DNA of 64,000 bases from Taklimakanibacter albus (GCF_016595235.1 NZ_JAENHL010000008.1:1882624-1946623); one strand, 5' to 3'; shown: positions 47,504 through 59,308, counted from the stretch's first letter. The notes: a model not told the origin generated them from the letters alone. Numbers and translations are program-made.

Positions 47504-48109
47504 TTATTGGACGACGGCGCGTAAGCCATCGGCCAGCGTTTTCACATCGGTCCCATAAGTGAAATGCTTCACGAACTTCCCGTCCGGCCCCATCAGATAG
47601 AGGATGGTCGAGTGGTCCATCAGATAGTCGCCAGGGGCGGCGCCCTCGGCCTGCTTGGCCTTGGCGTAATAGACCCGATAGGCCTTGGCGACCTTCGCGA
47701 TATCGTCGGCAGAGCCCGTCAGGCCCACCATGCGGGGGTGGAAATTCGAGATATAGACCTTCATCGCCTCCGGCGTATCGCGCTCGGGGTCGATGGTGAT
47801 GAAGACCGGCTGGATCTTGTCGCCCTGCGGTCCCAGTTGATCGAGGGCCGCCGACATCACCTGCAATTCGCTCGGACAGACATCCGGGCAGAAGGTGAAG
47901 CCGAAGAAGATCAGCATATATTTGCCGCGGAAATCCTGGTCGGTAACCCGCTTGCCGTCCTGGTTGGTCAAGGTGAAGGGCCCGCCGACCAGGGCCTCGC
48001 CCGAGCCGATCGGTCCGCCCGAACGGGTAAGCCACAGAGCACCCGCCCCGGTCACCAAAGCGATGAACAGGACGACGAGGGCGAAGATGAGCTTCTGGCG
48101 TGAGGGCAT
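47504..48109 (-). CDS. SCO1/SenC copper chaperone-like protein
   Basis: 201 residues: an N-terminal membrane anchor (LIFALVVLFIALVTGAGALW, about 7-26) and a periplasmic thioredoxin-fold domain with the copper site FTFCPDVCPSEL (about residues 73-84) and the distant His in LMDHSTILYLM. It delivers copper to the CuA centre of cytochrome c oxidase or acts in redox homeostasis. No oxidase genes are near; the 175-base gap on the phaZ side shows no clear signal. Confidence 0.92.
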   Translation of the reverse strand: MPSRQKLIFALVVLFIALVTGAGALWLTRSGGPIGSGEALVGGPFTLTNQDGKRVTDQDFRGKYMLIFFGFTFCPDVCPSELQVMSAALDQLGPQGDKIQPVFITIDPERDTPEAMKVYISNFHPRMVGLTGSADDIAKVAKAYRVYYAKAKQAEGAAPGDYLMDHSTILYLMGPDGKFVKHFTYGTDVKTLADGLRAVVQ

Positions 48110-48176
48110 GGCGATCAGTTAGGAGGACTCAGGGCATTCTGCCAGAAGAAACCACGCCCTTCACAGGAACGTAATG

Positions 48177-48632
48177 TCACGCGGCATCGGGCGGGATGAC
48201 GCCCTTCTTGAAGGCGAAGCAGCCATAAAAGCGGCGCTCACCGGTGACGATGACGCAATAGGCCTTGCGGGCGAGGTCATAGAAAGCGAAGCGCTCGATC
48301 GAGCCCATCGGCCAGGACCGGCCTTCGGCTTTGTCGACCTCAGCCTGTACCTCGGCCTGGACGGGCGGAATTTCATTCGGCTTGCCGACGATCTCCATGC
48401 GCAAGGCCGGATGTTCGACGAAGCTGTCGAGCGGCATGACGGAAAGGACCGCGCGGGTGGCACGCGCCGCCGTCACATTGTCGATGCGGAGCAGCTTACC
48501 GAGCACCGTCTGGCGCGCCACCGAGTCGGCCGGGAAATTTGTGTCGCAGATGATGACGTCATCGCCATGGCCCATGGCGCGCAACGCATACAGCACATCG
48601 GCATTGAGAGCCGGATCGATCGCTTTCAACAT
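48177..48632 (-). CDS. RbsD/FucU-family sugar mutarotase
   Basis: 151-residue member of the RbsD/FucU family, which interconverts anomers of ribose or fucose. The N-terminal MLKAIDPALNADVLYALRAMGHGDDVIICDTNFPA (in parts) has the family GHGD..DAN-type motif as GHGDDVIICDTNFP, and YGCFAFKKGVI is the usual C-terminus. No sugar transporter adjoins it; it follows the aldehyde dehydrogenase on the same strand, separated by a palindromic repeat. Confidence 0.87.
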   Translation of the reverse strand: MLKAIDPALNADVLYALRAMGHGDDVIICDTNFPADSVARQTVLGKLLRIDNVTAARATRAVLSVMPLDSFVEHPALRMEIVGKPNEIPPVQAEVQAEVDKAEGRSWPMGSIERFAFYDLARKAYCVIVTGERRFYGCFAFKKGVIPPDAA

Positions 48633-48650
48633 AGGAATTCCCTGTCATTT

Positions 48651-48699
48651 GCGCGTGATCTTTTCGGAAAACCGGAATCCACTTTTCCGGATCACGCGC
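48651..48699 (+). repeat. Dispersed palindromic repeat, copy 2
   Basis: Arms GCGCGTGATC and GATCACGCGC; TTTT-type bulge on the 5' side; inner CGGAAAA / TTTTCCG stem. Nearly the same as 22589-22640. The right arm begins at the last base of the aldehyde dehydrogenase stop codon, so the element sits in the 3' untranslated region of that gene and before the RbsD/FucU gene. Confidence 0.85.
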
Positions 48700-51077
48700 T
48701 ATTCCCCGTAAGGTATCCAGACATTCTTCACTTGCGTCGCCTGGCGCAGGAAGACCGGTCCCTCCGCTTGCGCGGGATCGAACCAGTCGGTCGCCAGGCC
48801 ATGATCGACCAGAGTGCGTTTGAGATTGGACGATGACAGGCGCTCGGCTTCGGCCGAGGCCTTGTCGGAACCGAAGACCCAGAGCGCATCGACATCGTCA
48901 TGCTCGGCCAAGGTCTTGGTGAGGCTCAGGCGGTCGCCGGTGACGATGTTGACGACACCCGCCGGCACGTCCGAGGTTTCGAGCACGGTGTAGAAATCGG
49001 TGGCGGCGAGCGGATGACGCTCGCTCGGCACCGCGACGACGCGATTGCCCATGGCGATGAGCGGCGCCACCAGGCTGATGAAACCGAGAAGCGGCGCCTC
49101 ATCCGGGCAGACGATACCGGCGACACCGATCGGCTCCTTCAGCGCCAGAGCGAGACCGCGCAAAGGCGGTGTGTGAATGTCACCCTCGAATTTGTCGGCC
49201 CAGGCGCCATAGGTGAAGAGCCGCTTGATGGCGGCATCGACTTCAGCCTGCGCCGCAGCCATGCGCGAACCGGTCATCGCCGCGACGCGGCCGGCAAATT
49301 CGGCGCGCCGCCCACTCAGATTTTCGGCGATGTAATAGAGGATCTGCGCGCGGTTATGGGCGGTCGCCTTGGACCAGGCCTCGGCGCCCCGCGCCGCCGC
49401 CACGGCATTGCGGATGTCCTTGCGGTTGCCCTCGCCCACTTCACCCAGGATCTCGCCCTTGGGCGAGAGCACGGGACGCGAATAATTCCCATCTGGACGC
49501 GCCTGCTTGCCACCAATGAAGAGCTTGGCGGTGCGGTCGATCATCGGCAGGCCGGCATCGGCTTTCGCCTTCGCCGCCGGAAGAGGCTTCGAGGCCGGGC
49601 GGGCCTTTCGCTTCGCCCAGGCTTTGAGCTTCAGATATTCATAGGCGCCTTCGCGTCCGCCTTCACGGCCGAAACCCGATTCGCGGTAGCCGCCGAAGCC
49701 GGCGCTGGCGTCGAAGAGATTGGTGGAATTCACCCATACGACGCCTGCCTGCAATTTGGGCGCGATGTCGAGGGCGAGGCCGATGGTTTCGCTCCACACA
49801 CTCGCCGCGAGACCATAGCGTGTATTGTTGGCGAGCATTACCGCTTCGTCCGGCGTGCGGAAGGTCATCGTCACCAGGACCGGTCCGAAAATCTCTTCGC
49901 GCGCGACGGTCGAGGCCGGATGGACATTGGTCAATAAGGTCGGCGGGTAGAAGAAACCCTTGTCGGTGGCGGCGCCCGGCGACTGGTAGCATTGGGCACC
50001 TTCGGCAATGCCCTGCTTCACCAAGGCGCTGATGCGCTCGAGCTGCACCTTGTCGACGATGGCACCCATATCCACCGCCTTGTCGAGCGGAGAGCCGACA
50101 CGCAACTTGGCCATGCGCGCCTTGAGACGGGCGATGAAATCTTCCGCTATGCCTTCCTGCACCAGCAGACGCGAGCCGGCACAGCAGACCTGGCCCTGGT
50201 TGAACCAGATGGCGTCGACCAGGCCTTCGATGGCGCCGTCGATATCGGCGTCGTCGAAGACGATGTAAGGCGACTTGCCGCCCAGTTCCAATGTGAGGGA
50301 CTTTCCGGTGCCGGCGGTCTCCTTGCGGATGAGACGGCCGACCTCGGTCGAGCCGGTAAAAGCGATCTTGTCGACATCCTTGTGCTTGACGAGAGCGGCA
50401 CCTGTATCGCCGTCGCCGGTCACGATATTGAGCACGCCCGGCGGCAGGCCCGCCTGCTCGGCGAGCTCGGCGAAGAACAGCGCCGACAGCGAGGTGAATT
50501 CGGCAGGCTTCAGCACTACCGTATTGCCGAGCGCCAGAGCCGGCGCCACTTTCCAGGCGAACATCAGGAACGGAAAGTTCCAGGGAATGACCTGGCCCAC
50601 GACGCCCACCGGCTGATAGTCGGCGAACTCTGTCTCCTGCAGCTGCGCCCAGCCGGCGTGATAATAGAAATGGCGCGCCGCCAAAGGCACGTCGAGATCG
50701 CGCGTCTCGCGGATGGTCTTGCCGTTGTCGAGGCTTTCGATGACGGCGAAGAGACGGGCGTGGCGCTGGATGAGACGGGCCAGCGCATAAAGATAGCGCG
50801 CGCGGCCATGGCCGCCGAGCTTGGCCCAGCCCGCTTGTGCCTTGCGCGCCGCCTTCACCGCGGCATCGATATCACTGTTCGATCCTTGCGACAGCTTGGC
50901 CAGCACCTTGGCCGTAGCAGGCTCCAGCGTATCGAAATGGCTTTTGCCATTGACCCATTGACCGCCGATGAAATGGCGGAAGCCCCTGTCGTGCTTGCTG
51001 AGCCAGGCGCGCGCCTCGGCATCGCTCTCCGGCGCCGGGCCGTAATCCATCGTCTCGAAATAATGTGCGACGCTCAT
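48699..51077 (-). CDS. Tandem-domain aldehyde dehydrogenase (ALDH16-like)
   Basis: 792 residues, about twice normal length, from two ALDH domains. Domain 1 (about 30-490) is complete: VIPWNFPFLMFAWK, ELGGKSPYIVF with the general-base Glu, NQGQVCCAGSRLLVQ with the catalytic Cys, and EIFGPVLVTMTF. Domain 2 (about 525-792) keeps NAD-fold segments (GVAGIVCPDEAPLLGFISLV; VPAGVVNIVTGD) but has neither ELGG nor a catalytic cysteine and stops early, so it is a non-catalytic copy. It lies 3 bases after deoC and probably oxidises the acetaldehyde DeoC releases. Confidence 0.9.
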   Translation of the reverse strand: MSVAHYFETMDYGPAPESDAEARAWLSKHDRGFRHFIGGQWVNGKSHFDTLEPATAKVLAKLSQGSNSDIDAAVKAARKAQAGWAKLGGHGRARYLYALARLIQRHARLFAVIESLDNGKTIRETRDLDVPLAARHFYYHAGWAQLQETEFADYQPVGVVGQVIPWNFPFLMFAWKVAPALALGNTVVLKPAEFTSLSALFFAELAEQAGLPPGVLNIVTGDGDTGAALVKHKDVDKIAFTGSTEVGRLIRKETAGTGKSLTLELGGKSPYIVFDDADIDGAIEGLVDAIWFNQGQVCCAGSRLLVQEGIAEDFIARLKARMAKLRVGSPLDKAVDMGAIVDKVQLERISALVKQGIAEGAQCYQSPGAATDKGFFYPPTLLTNVHPASTVAREEIFGPVLVTMTFRTPDEAVMLANNTRYGLAASVWSETIGLALDIAPKLQAGVVWVNSTNLFDASAGFGGYRESGFGREGGREGAYEYLKLKAWAKRKARPASKPLPAAKAKADAGLPMIDRTAKLFIGGKQARPDGNYSRPVLSPKGEILGEVGEGNRKDIRNAVAAARGAEAWSKATAHNRAQILYYIAENLSGRRAEFAGRVAAMTGSRMAAAQAEVDAAIKRLFTYGAWADKFEGDIHTPPLRGLALALKEPIGVAGIVCPDEAPLLGFISLVAPLIAMGNRVVAVPSERHPLAATDFYTVLETSDVPAGVVNIVTGDRLSLTKTLAEHDDVDALWVFGSDKASAEAERLSSSNLKRTLVDHGLATDWFDPAQAEGPVFLRQATQVKNVWIPYGE

Positions 51078-51080
51078 TTC

Positions 51081-52073
51081 CTACCCGACCGGATGGCGGT
51101 TGAAGGCCGAATAGCGGCCGGTGACGTGATGCTCGAGCTGGCGCTCGATATCGGCGAGCAGCGAAGACGCGCCGATGCGGAAGAGATCGGGCTCGAGCCA
51201 TTCGCGGCCGAGCTCTTCCTTCATGAGGACCTGATAGTTGAGGATGTCCTTGGCGGCCGAGATGCCGCCCGCCGGCTTGAAGCCGACCTTGAAGCCGGTG
51301 AGCGACTGATAAACGCGGATCATGCGCAGCATCGCCAGCGTGACGAGCAAGGTCGCGTTCGTCGTTTCCTTGCCGGTCGAGGTCTTGATGAAATCGGCGC
51401 CCGCCATCATGCAGACCATCGCCGCCTTGGCGACATTGCGCAATGTCTTGAGATCGCCGGTCGCCAGGATCGCCTTGACATGGGCGTCGCCGCAAGCGGC
51501 GCGGAAGTCGCGCATCTCGTCATAAAGCGCCTGCCAGTTCTGGGTCAGCGCATATTCGCGGGTGATCACGATGTCGATCTCACGGGCACCATCGGCGACC
51601 GAAGCCTCGATCTCGCGCAATTTGACATCATGCGGCACGAGGCCGGCCGGAAAGCCGGTCGAGACCGCGGCGACGGGAATGTCGGTGCCCTGCAAGGCTT
51701 CGACCGCGGTGGCGACGAAACGGTGATAGACGCAGATCGCTCCGGTGGTGATGCGGCGGTCGGCCATGCCCAGAGCTTCGAGCAGATCGGCGCGCACCGG
51801 GTTCTTCGCCTTGGCGCAGAGCCGCTCGACCCGCGCTACCGTGTCGTCACCGGACAGAGTGGTGAGATCGATGCAGGTGATGGCCTTGAGCAGCCAGGCG
51901 GCCTGGGCGTCCTTCTTCACCGAGCGGCGGCCCGGCAGAGCGGCGATGCGCCTTTCGGCGGCCGGAAAATTCAGCCTGATATCGTCGATCACATCGAGCG
52001 CGAGCTTCATGCCCTCATTGCGGGGCAAGGCATTATGGCCGGATTTCGCCAATGGCAGGACCGTTACAGACAT
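51081..52073 (-). CDS. deoC: Deoxyribose-phosphate aldolase
   Basis: Splits 2-deoxyribose 5-phosphate to glyceraldehyde 3-phosphate and acetaldehyde. 330 residues. The Schiff-base lysine is in GADFIKTSTGKE, the second active lysine in TGFKVGFKPAGGI, and VKAILATGDLKT holds the third strand. ATG 52073 follows AGGGAG by 7 bases. It is 51 bases after eda on the same strand, so may be read through from the Entner-Doudoroff operon, and 3 bases before the tandem aldehyde dehydrogenase. Confidence 0.95.
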   Translation of the reverse strand: MSVTVLPLAKSGHNALPRNEGMKLALDVIDDIRLNFPAAERRIAALPGRRSVKKDAQAAWLLKAITCIDLTTLSGDDTVARVERLCAKAKNPVRADLLEALGMADRRITTGAICVYHRFVATAVEALQGTDIPVAAVSTGFPAGLVPHDVKLREIEASVADGAREIDIVITREYALTQNWQALYDEMRDFRAACGDAHVKAILATGDLKTLRNVAKAAMVCMMAGADFIKTSTGKETTNATLLVTLAMLRMIRVYQSLTGFKVGFKPAGGISAAKDILNYQVLMKEELGREWLEPDLFRIGASSLLADIERQLEHHVTGRYSAFNRHPVG

Positions 52074-52124
52074 AATCACTCCCTAACGAAGAGAGATCGT
52101 AGTTTGCCCTGCCCAGAGGTGCAA

Positions 52125-52762
52125 CTAGGCTTTCAGGCTGGCGGCGGCGGCCGAAAGTTTCGTAATGGCAGCCCAGTCCTTCGCCGCCAGCAAGGCTTTG
52201 GGGGCCATCCAGGAGCCGCCCACCGTGATGACATTGGCGAGCTTCAGATAGGATGGCGCGATCTCAGCCGTAATGCCGCCGGTCGGGCAGAAGCGCACCT
52301 GCGGCAAGGGCGAGGCCAGGGCGCCCAGATAGGCGGCACCCCCCGACTGCTCGGCGGGGAAGAATTTCTGCAAGGCATAGCCCTTTTCCAGCAGAAACAT
52401 CGTCTCGCTGGGCGAGCGCGAAGCCGGCAGCAAAGGCGTCTTGCTCCCTTTGGCGGCATCGAGCAGAGCCGGCGTGGCGCCGGGCGATACGGCGAAGGCG
52501 CAGCCCAGTTCCTCGCTGATCTCGAGGCCTTGCGCATCGAGCACGGTTCCTGAGCCCACAATGGCGTTCTTCACTTCCGCCCGGATGGCGCGGATGCAGT
52601 CGGGCGCCGCCTTGGTGCGCAAGGTGATCTCGAGCACCGGCAGGCCGCCTTCGACCAATGCCCTGGCGAGCGGCACAGCCAACGCCACATCATCGATCAC
52701 CAGCACCGGCACGACCGGCGCCTGCTTCAGTATCGCTTCGAGACCCGCCTGGCGTTCGCTCA

Positions 52763-52763
<1 letters not shown>
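52125..52763 (-). CDS. eda: KDPG aldolase
   Basis: Cleaves 2-keto-3-deoxy-6-phosphogluconate to pyruvate and glyceraldehyde 3-phosphate. 212 residues: Glu in [10 protein letters not shown], Schiff-base Lys in [13 protein letters not shown], and phosphate-site RFCPTGGI. The ATG at 52763 overlaps the edd stop by one base (TGATG); the GTG one codon upstream is an alternative. Confidence 0.95.
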
Positions 52764-54583
<1,820 letters not shown>

Positions 54584-54597
54584 GACAGGCCTCCTGA

Positions 54598-55254
54598 TCA
54601 GGGGCACCAATAAAGAACGACAGGCTCGCGGGCCCGGAGCACGGCGCGGATCGGCATGTCCTTGACGGGACCCGGTCCTTCCGCGGTGGCGAGCGTCTTC
54701 TGCTTCTCGGCGCCTTCGATATGGAGCGCCAGGAAGCCACTGTCGAGCAGCACCGGCAAAGTGAAGGTCAGGCGCTTTTCCGGCACGCCCGGCGCCGACA
54801 TGGTCAAAATGCGCTTGCTGCCTTCGAGTTCCAAGGCTTCGGCCAGATGGTCGCCGCCCGGGAAGAAGGATGCGGTATGGCCGTCATTGCCCATGCCGAG
54901 GATCACCACGTCGAAGGGCCCGAGCTTGTCGGCATTGCCCTTGCCGAACAGCGGCACGAATTTCGCCGCCGCGGCATTGGCCTCGAGCAGATTCTCGCGC
55001 ACCAGCTTCGCATTGGAGCGCTCGTCGGTCTCCGGCACGCAGCGCTCATCCACCAAAGTAACGGTGACATGCGCCCAGTCGATCTTGGCACGCGCCAGGA
55101 AATTGAAGAACAAGGTCGGCGTCGTGCCGCCCGAAACGGCGAGCAGCGCCTTGCCGCGATCGGTTATGGCATTCGAGAGATACGCCGCCACATCCGCGGC
55201 GAGGCCCATGGCCAGTTTTTTCTTCGATTCAAAAAGCTTCCGCTCAGCTATCAA
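54598..55254 (-). CDS. pgl: 6-Phosphogluconolactonase
   Basis: Hydrolyses 6-phosphogluconolactone. 218 residues with [30 protein letters not shown] and [17 protein letters not shown]. The start is TTG 55254, chosen because it overlaps the zwf stop (TTGA) and gives a family-length N-terminus; the next ATG is 15 codons in. It lies 14 bases before edd. Confidence 0.93.
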   Translation of the reverse strand: MIAERKLFESKKKLAMGLAADVAAYLSNAITDRGKALLAVSGGTTPTLFFNFLARAKIDWAHVTVTLVDERCVPETDERSNAKLVRENLLEANAAAAKFVPLFGKGNADKLGPFDVVILGMGNDGHTASFFPGGDHLAEALELEGSKRILTMSAPGVPEKRLTFTLPVLLDSGFLALHIEGAEKQKTLATAEGPGPVKDMPIRAVLRAREPVVLYWCP

Positions 55255-56732
55255 CTCGTTCCATCCTCATGCCAGGTCCGGCCGTCGCGCTCGATCAGCG
55301 CCACCGCCGCCGCAGGCCCCCAGGTTCCGGCCGTATAAGGCTTGGGCAGATCGGTCGATTCCGCCCACGCGTCAAGAATGGGATCGATCCAGGTCCAGGC
55401 CGCTTCCACCTCGTCGCGGCGCATGAACAGGGTCTGGTTGCCGCGCACGACATCGAGGATGAGGCGCTCATAAGCGTCCGGATTGCGCACGCTGAAGGCT
55501 TCGGCGAAGCTCATATCGAGCGGCACATGCTGCAAGCGCATGCCGCCCGGGCCCGGATCCTTGATCATCAGCCACAGCTTGACGCCCTCATCGGGCTGCA
55601 GGCGGATGACAAGGCGATTGGCCTCAATGGGCCCGGCCGAATCGTCGAACACTGAATAAGGAATGGGCCGGAAGGTGACGACGATCTCCGACAACCGGTC
55701 GGGCAGACGTTTGCCGGTGCGCAGATAGAAGGGCACGCCGTTCCAGCGCCAATTGCCGATCTCGGCTTTGAGCGCGACGAAGGTTTCGGTCTTGCTCGAC
55801 GGCGAGCCGAGTTCGTCCAGATAACCCGGCACGGCGCCGCCGGCGGAAGCGCCGGCGCGATACTGGCCGCGCACCGTGTTGTTGGCGCCATTATGCGCCA
55901 CCACCGGCTTCAGCGATTTCAGGACTTTCAGCTTCTCGTCGCGCAGGGCATCGGCGGCGATCGAAGTCGGCGGCTCGATGGCGACGAGGCAGAGCAGCTG
56001 CAGCATATGGTTCTGCACCATGTCGCGCAGCGCGCCGGCGGTATCGTAATAACCGGCGCGGCCTTCGACACCCAGTGTCTCGGCGACGGTGATCTGCACG
56101 TGATCGACATGGGCACTGTTCCAGATCGGCTCGAACAACGCATTGGCGAAGCGCAGCGCGAGAAGATTCTGGACCGTCTCTTTGCCGAGATAGTGATCGA
56201 TGCGATAGACGCTGCTCTCGGGGAACACCTTGCCGATGGAGTCGTTGACGGCGCGCGCCGATTCGAGGTCCTTGCCGAGCGGCTTTTCGATCACCACGCG
56301 GCTCTTCGGCGTGACCAGCTTGTTCTTGCCGAGCCTGTCGCAGATAGGCCCGAAAAGATCGGGCGAGGTGGCGAGATAGAAGACGCGGATACGGTCCTCG
56401 CCCGGCTTCAAAGCCTTGGCGAGCGCGTCCCAGCCCTGATCCTGAGTAGCGTCGAGCGTCACATAAGAGAGGCGCTTGAGGAAAGCCTCGACCTCGCCGC
56501 CCTTGCGCTCCTCGGCCGGGATATGGGCCTCGAGCGCCGCCTTGGCGAAAGCGATGAATTCGGCATCGGTCATGGCGCGACGCGACACGCCGATGATGCG
56601 GGCGCCGGGCGGAATCTGGCCTGCCAGGTCGCGATGAAAAAGGGCCGGAAGGAGCTTGCGCTGGGCGAGATCGCCGGTGGCGCCAAAGACCGCGAGATCG
56701 AAAATATCGACGGGAATGATGCGTGTGGTCAT
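55251..56732 (-). CDS. zwf: Glucose-6-phosphate 1-dehydrogenase
   Basis: Oxidises glucose 6-phosphate with NAD(P), first step of the Entner-Doudoroff and pentose phosphate routes. 493 residues: nucleotide loop VFGATGDLAQRKLLPAL, active site YRIDHYLGKETVQN, and PFYLRTGKRLPDR. First gene of zwf-pgl-edd-eda; the upstream region holds a plausible promoter and a dyad that would cover the start of the transcript. Confidence 0.96.
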   Translation of the reverse strand: MTTRIIPVDIFDLAVFGATGDLAQRKLLPALFHRDLAGQIPPGARIIGVSRRAMTDAEFIAFAKAALEAHIPAEERKGGEVEAFLKRLSYVTLDATQDQGWDALAKALKPGEDRIRVFYLATSPDLFGPICDRLGKNKLVTPKSRVVIEKPLGKDLESARAVNDSIGKVFPESSVYRIDHYLGKETVQNLLALRFANALFEPIWNSAHVDHVQITVAETLGVEGRAGYYDTAGALRDMVQNHMLQLLCLVAIEPPTSIAADALRDEKLKVLKSLKPVVAHNGANNTVRGQYRAGASAGGAVPGYLDELGSPSSKTETFVALKAEIGNWRWNGVPFYLRTGKRLPDRLSEIVVTFRPIPYSVFDDSAGPIEANRLVIRLQPDEGVKLWLMIKDPGPGGMRLQHVPLDMSFAEAFSVRNPDAYERLILDVVRGNQTLFMRRDEVEAAWTWIDPILDAWAESTDLPKPYTAGTWGPAAAVALIERDGRTWHEDGTS

Positions 56733-56753
56733 TTTTTGTGCAATGCAAAAAAT
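56731..56753. promoter_or_regulatory. Dyad at the zwf start
   Basis: ATTTTTTG and CAAAAAAT are 8-base inverted repeats 7 bases apart, touching the zwf ATG and just downstream of a predicted promoter. It could be a repressor site for the Entner-Doudoroff operon, but simple A/T runs make chance likely. Confidence 0.3.
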
Positions 56754-56765
56754 AGAGGGCCGTTT

Positions 56766-56794
56766 GTATTAGTCTCTGCAAGCCCTTGAGACAA
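56766..56794 (-). promoter_or_regulatory. Possible promoter of the zwf operon
   Basis: Minus strand: TTGTCT and TAATAC 17 bases apart; the start point would fall near 56759. The -10 match is weak. Confidence 0.35.
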
Positions 56795-56845
56795 CTGGAA
56801 AGGCGGGCTTGACGGGGCGAGGTTAAGCCTGTTTGACCGCACATC

Positions 56846-59308
56846 ATGACCGACCTGCCGATCACCGCAATATTGCCGAGCCTCGCCAAAGCATTGGCCG
56901 GTCATGCCAATGTCATCCTGGCGGCCGAGCCCGGGGCCGGCAAAACGACGCGCGTGCCGCTTGCCCTTATGGCAGAGACATGGCTCCAGGGCCGCAAGAT
57001 CGTGATGCTGGAGCCGCGCCGGCTGGCGGCGCGCGCCGCCGCCGCCCGCATGGCGCAAAGCCTCAATGAGCCTGTCGGCGCGACCGTCGGCTACGCCGTC
57101 CGCCTCGACCGCAAAGTGTCGGCTCAGACCCGCATCGAGGTGGTAACCGAAGGGATACTGACCCGGCGGCTGCAGACCGATCCGACGCTCTCGGATGTCG
57201 GCCTCCTGATCTTCGACGAGTTCCATGAACGCAGCCTCGACGGCGATCTGGGCCTTGCCTTGGCGCTCGATGCGCAAGCCGCCTTGCGCGAGGATCTCAA
57301 GATCCTGGTCATGTCGGCGACGCTCGACGAGGTGCGGCTGTCAAAACATCTGGGCGACGCGCCGGTCATTTCGGCGCCCGGCCGCACTTTTCCGGTCGAG
57401 ACCCGCTATGGCGACCGGCCCGAGCGCGCCACGCTTCCCCGCGACATGGCGCGCGCCATCCGCAGCCACCTTGGCGAGGCCAAAGGCGGCATATTGGCCT
57501 TCCTGCCGGGCGAAGCGGAGATCCGGCGCACCGAGGACGCACTGAAGGAAACGCCGCTGCCCGCCAATGCCAAGGTGATGCCGCTTTATGGCGCGATGGC
57601 GCTCGCCGATCAGGACCAGGTACTCAAACCCGCTACCGACGGCACCCGAAAGATCGTGCTCGCCACCACCATTGCCGAAACGAGCCTCACCATCGACGGC
57701 ATCGACATGGTGATCGATTCCGGCCTCAAACGGGCGCCACGTTTCGATCCCGCCACCGGCATGACGGCGCTCGAGACCATTCGCGTCTCGCAGGCTTCCG
57801 CCGATCAACGGCGCGGCCGCGCCGGCCGGCAAAGCCCAGGTCTGTGTATCCGCCTGTGGCCCGAGCAGGAAATGCGCGCCCTCAAGGCGCATGACGAGCC
57901 TGAGATTCTCATCGCCGATCTGGCGCCTCTGGCACTCGAGCTCGCCAATTGGGGTGTAAGGGACGCGGGCTCGTTGCGTTTCCTCGATCCGCCACCAGCC
58001 GCCGCATTCGCGCAGGCACGCGATCTCCTCGGCGAGCTCGATGCGCTCGACGGCACAGGTACGGTGACAGCGATGGGCAAGATGATGGCGCGGCTGCCGC
58101 TCCATCCGCGTCTCGCCCATATGATCGCACGCGCCCGAGAGCTCAAAGCCGGCACCATGGCGGCCGATCTTGCCGCTCTCCTCTCCGAGCGCGATCTCCT
58201 GGGCCGCGAGGCCGGCGCCGATCTCGGCGAAAGACTGGCGGCGCTCCGGCGCGGCAACGCCAGCAAAGCCTTGCGCGAACGCATCAACTCGGCGGCGCGG
58301 CAGATCCGCGGCATCGCCGATATTCGCGACGAGGAAGGCGATGTCGCGCCGGGCGTGCTCGTGGCGCTCGCCTGGCCCGACCGCATCGCACAGGCGCGCG
58401 GCGCCCGCGGCCGCTTCCGCCTGTCGGGCGGCGGCGGCGCTATCCTGCCCGAGCATGACCCGCTGGCGCGCGAGCCCTTCCTCGCGGTGGCGACGACCGA
58501 TGGCACGAGCGGCGACCAGAAGATCTTCCTCGCCGCGGCGCTGGCCCGCGAAGATCTCGAAAGCACCTTCGCGTCCCATATCGAACAGGCCGACATCGTG
58601 CGCTGGGACAGCCGCGCCCAGATCGTCGTCGCCAACCGGCAGCGCAAACTCGGCGCCCTCATACTCGACGACAAGCCGCTCGCAACGCCCGATCCGGAGC
58701 AGATCGCCGAGGCGATGACCAAGGGCATCGCCGAAATGGGCCTCAGCTCCCTGCCCTGGAGCGATGCGACGCACAGCCTGCGGAACCGCTTGCGTTTTCT
58801 CAGCCGCGTGCTGCCCGATGTGGGCTGGCCCGATCTTTCCGATGCCGCCCTGCTCGCGAATTTGAGCGATTGGCTCACGCCCTATCTCGCCGGCATGACG
58901 CGGCGTGCCCATCTCGACCGGCTCGATATGTTCGCCATCATCTCGAATCTCATGCCGCATGAGCTGAAGCGACGGCTCGACAAATTGGCGCCGCGCCATG
59001 TCGCCATTCCGTCCGGCGCCGAGATCACCATCGATTACGACGGCGACGGCGATCCGGTTCTTCGAGCGAGGCTCCAGGAAATGTTCGGCCTCGCCGACAC
59101 GCCGCGCATCGCCGACGGCCGGGCGCTCTTACGCATCGAGCTGCTGTCACCGGCGCGGCGGCCATTGGCGGTGACGCAGGATCTCAAGAGCTTCTGGGCC
59201 AATGCCTATCCTCAGGTCCGCTCAGAGATGCGCGGGCGGTATCCGAAACATCCCTGGCCGGAAGACCCGATGAACACACCCGCGGTGAAGCCCAACCGCA
59301 TCAGGTAA
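56846..59308 (+). CDS. hrpB: ATP-dependent helicase HrpB
   Basis: 820-residue DEAH-box helicase. Motif I EPGAGKTTRVPLAL (about residues 29-42), DEAH-type motif II FDEFHERS (here DEFH), motif III VMSATLD, motif VI QRRGRAGRQSPG, then the HA2 domain and the HrpB-specific C-terminal region (HPWPEDP). It probably remodels RNA; the physiological role is unclear in most bacteria. Divergent from zwf. Confidence 0.94.
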   Translation: MTDLPITAILPSLAKALAGHANVILAAEPGAGKTTRVPLALMAETWLQGRKIVMLEPRRLAARAAAARMAQSLNEPVGATVGYAVRLDRKVSAQTRIEVVTEGILTRRLQTDPTLSDVGLLIFDEFHERSLDGDLGLALALDAQAALREDLKILVMSATLDEVRLSKHLGDAPVISAPGRTFPVETRYGDRPERATLPRDMARAIRSHLGEAKGGILAFLPGEAEIRRTEDALKETPLPANAKVMPLYGAMALADQDQVLKPATDGTRKIVLATTIAETSLTIDGIDMVIDSGLKRAPRFDPATGMTALETIRVSQASADQRRGRAGRQSPGLCIRLWPEQEMRALKAHDEPEILIADLAPLALELANWGVRDAGSLRFLDPPPAAAFAQARDLLGELDALDGTGTVTAMGKMMARLPLHPRLAHMIARARELKAGTMAADLAALLSERDLLGREAGADLGERLAALRRGNASKALRERINSAARQIRGIADIRDEEGDVAPGVLVALAWPDRIAQARGARGRFRLSGGGGAILPEHDPLAREPFLAVATTDGTSGDQKIFLAAALAREDLESTFASHIEQADIVRWDSRAQIVVANRQRKLGALILDDKPLATPDPEQIAEAMTKGIAEMGLSSLPWSDATHSLRNRLRFLSRVLPDVGWPDLSDAALLANLSDWLTPYLAGMTRRAHLDRLDMFAIISNLMPHELKRRLDKLAPRHVAIPSGAEITIDYDGDGDPVLRARLQEMFGLADTPRIADGRALLRIELLSPARRPLAVTQDLKSFWANAYPQVRSEMRGRYPKHPWPEDPMNTPAVKPNRIR

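Noticed and set aside
49992-52553. 853-codon open frame antisense to the aldehyde dehydrogenase and deoC
   Set aside because: A shadow of two intact enzymes; no protein-like motif in the translation.
56731-56753. HexR-type operator before zwf
   Set aside because: The dyad of T and A runs does not match the HexR consensus as I know it; kept only as a low-confidence site.
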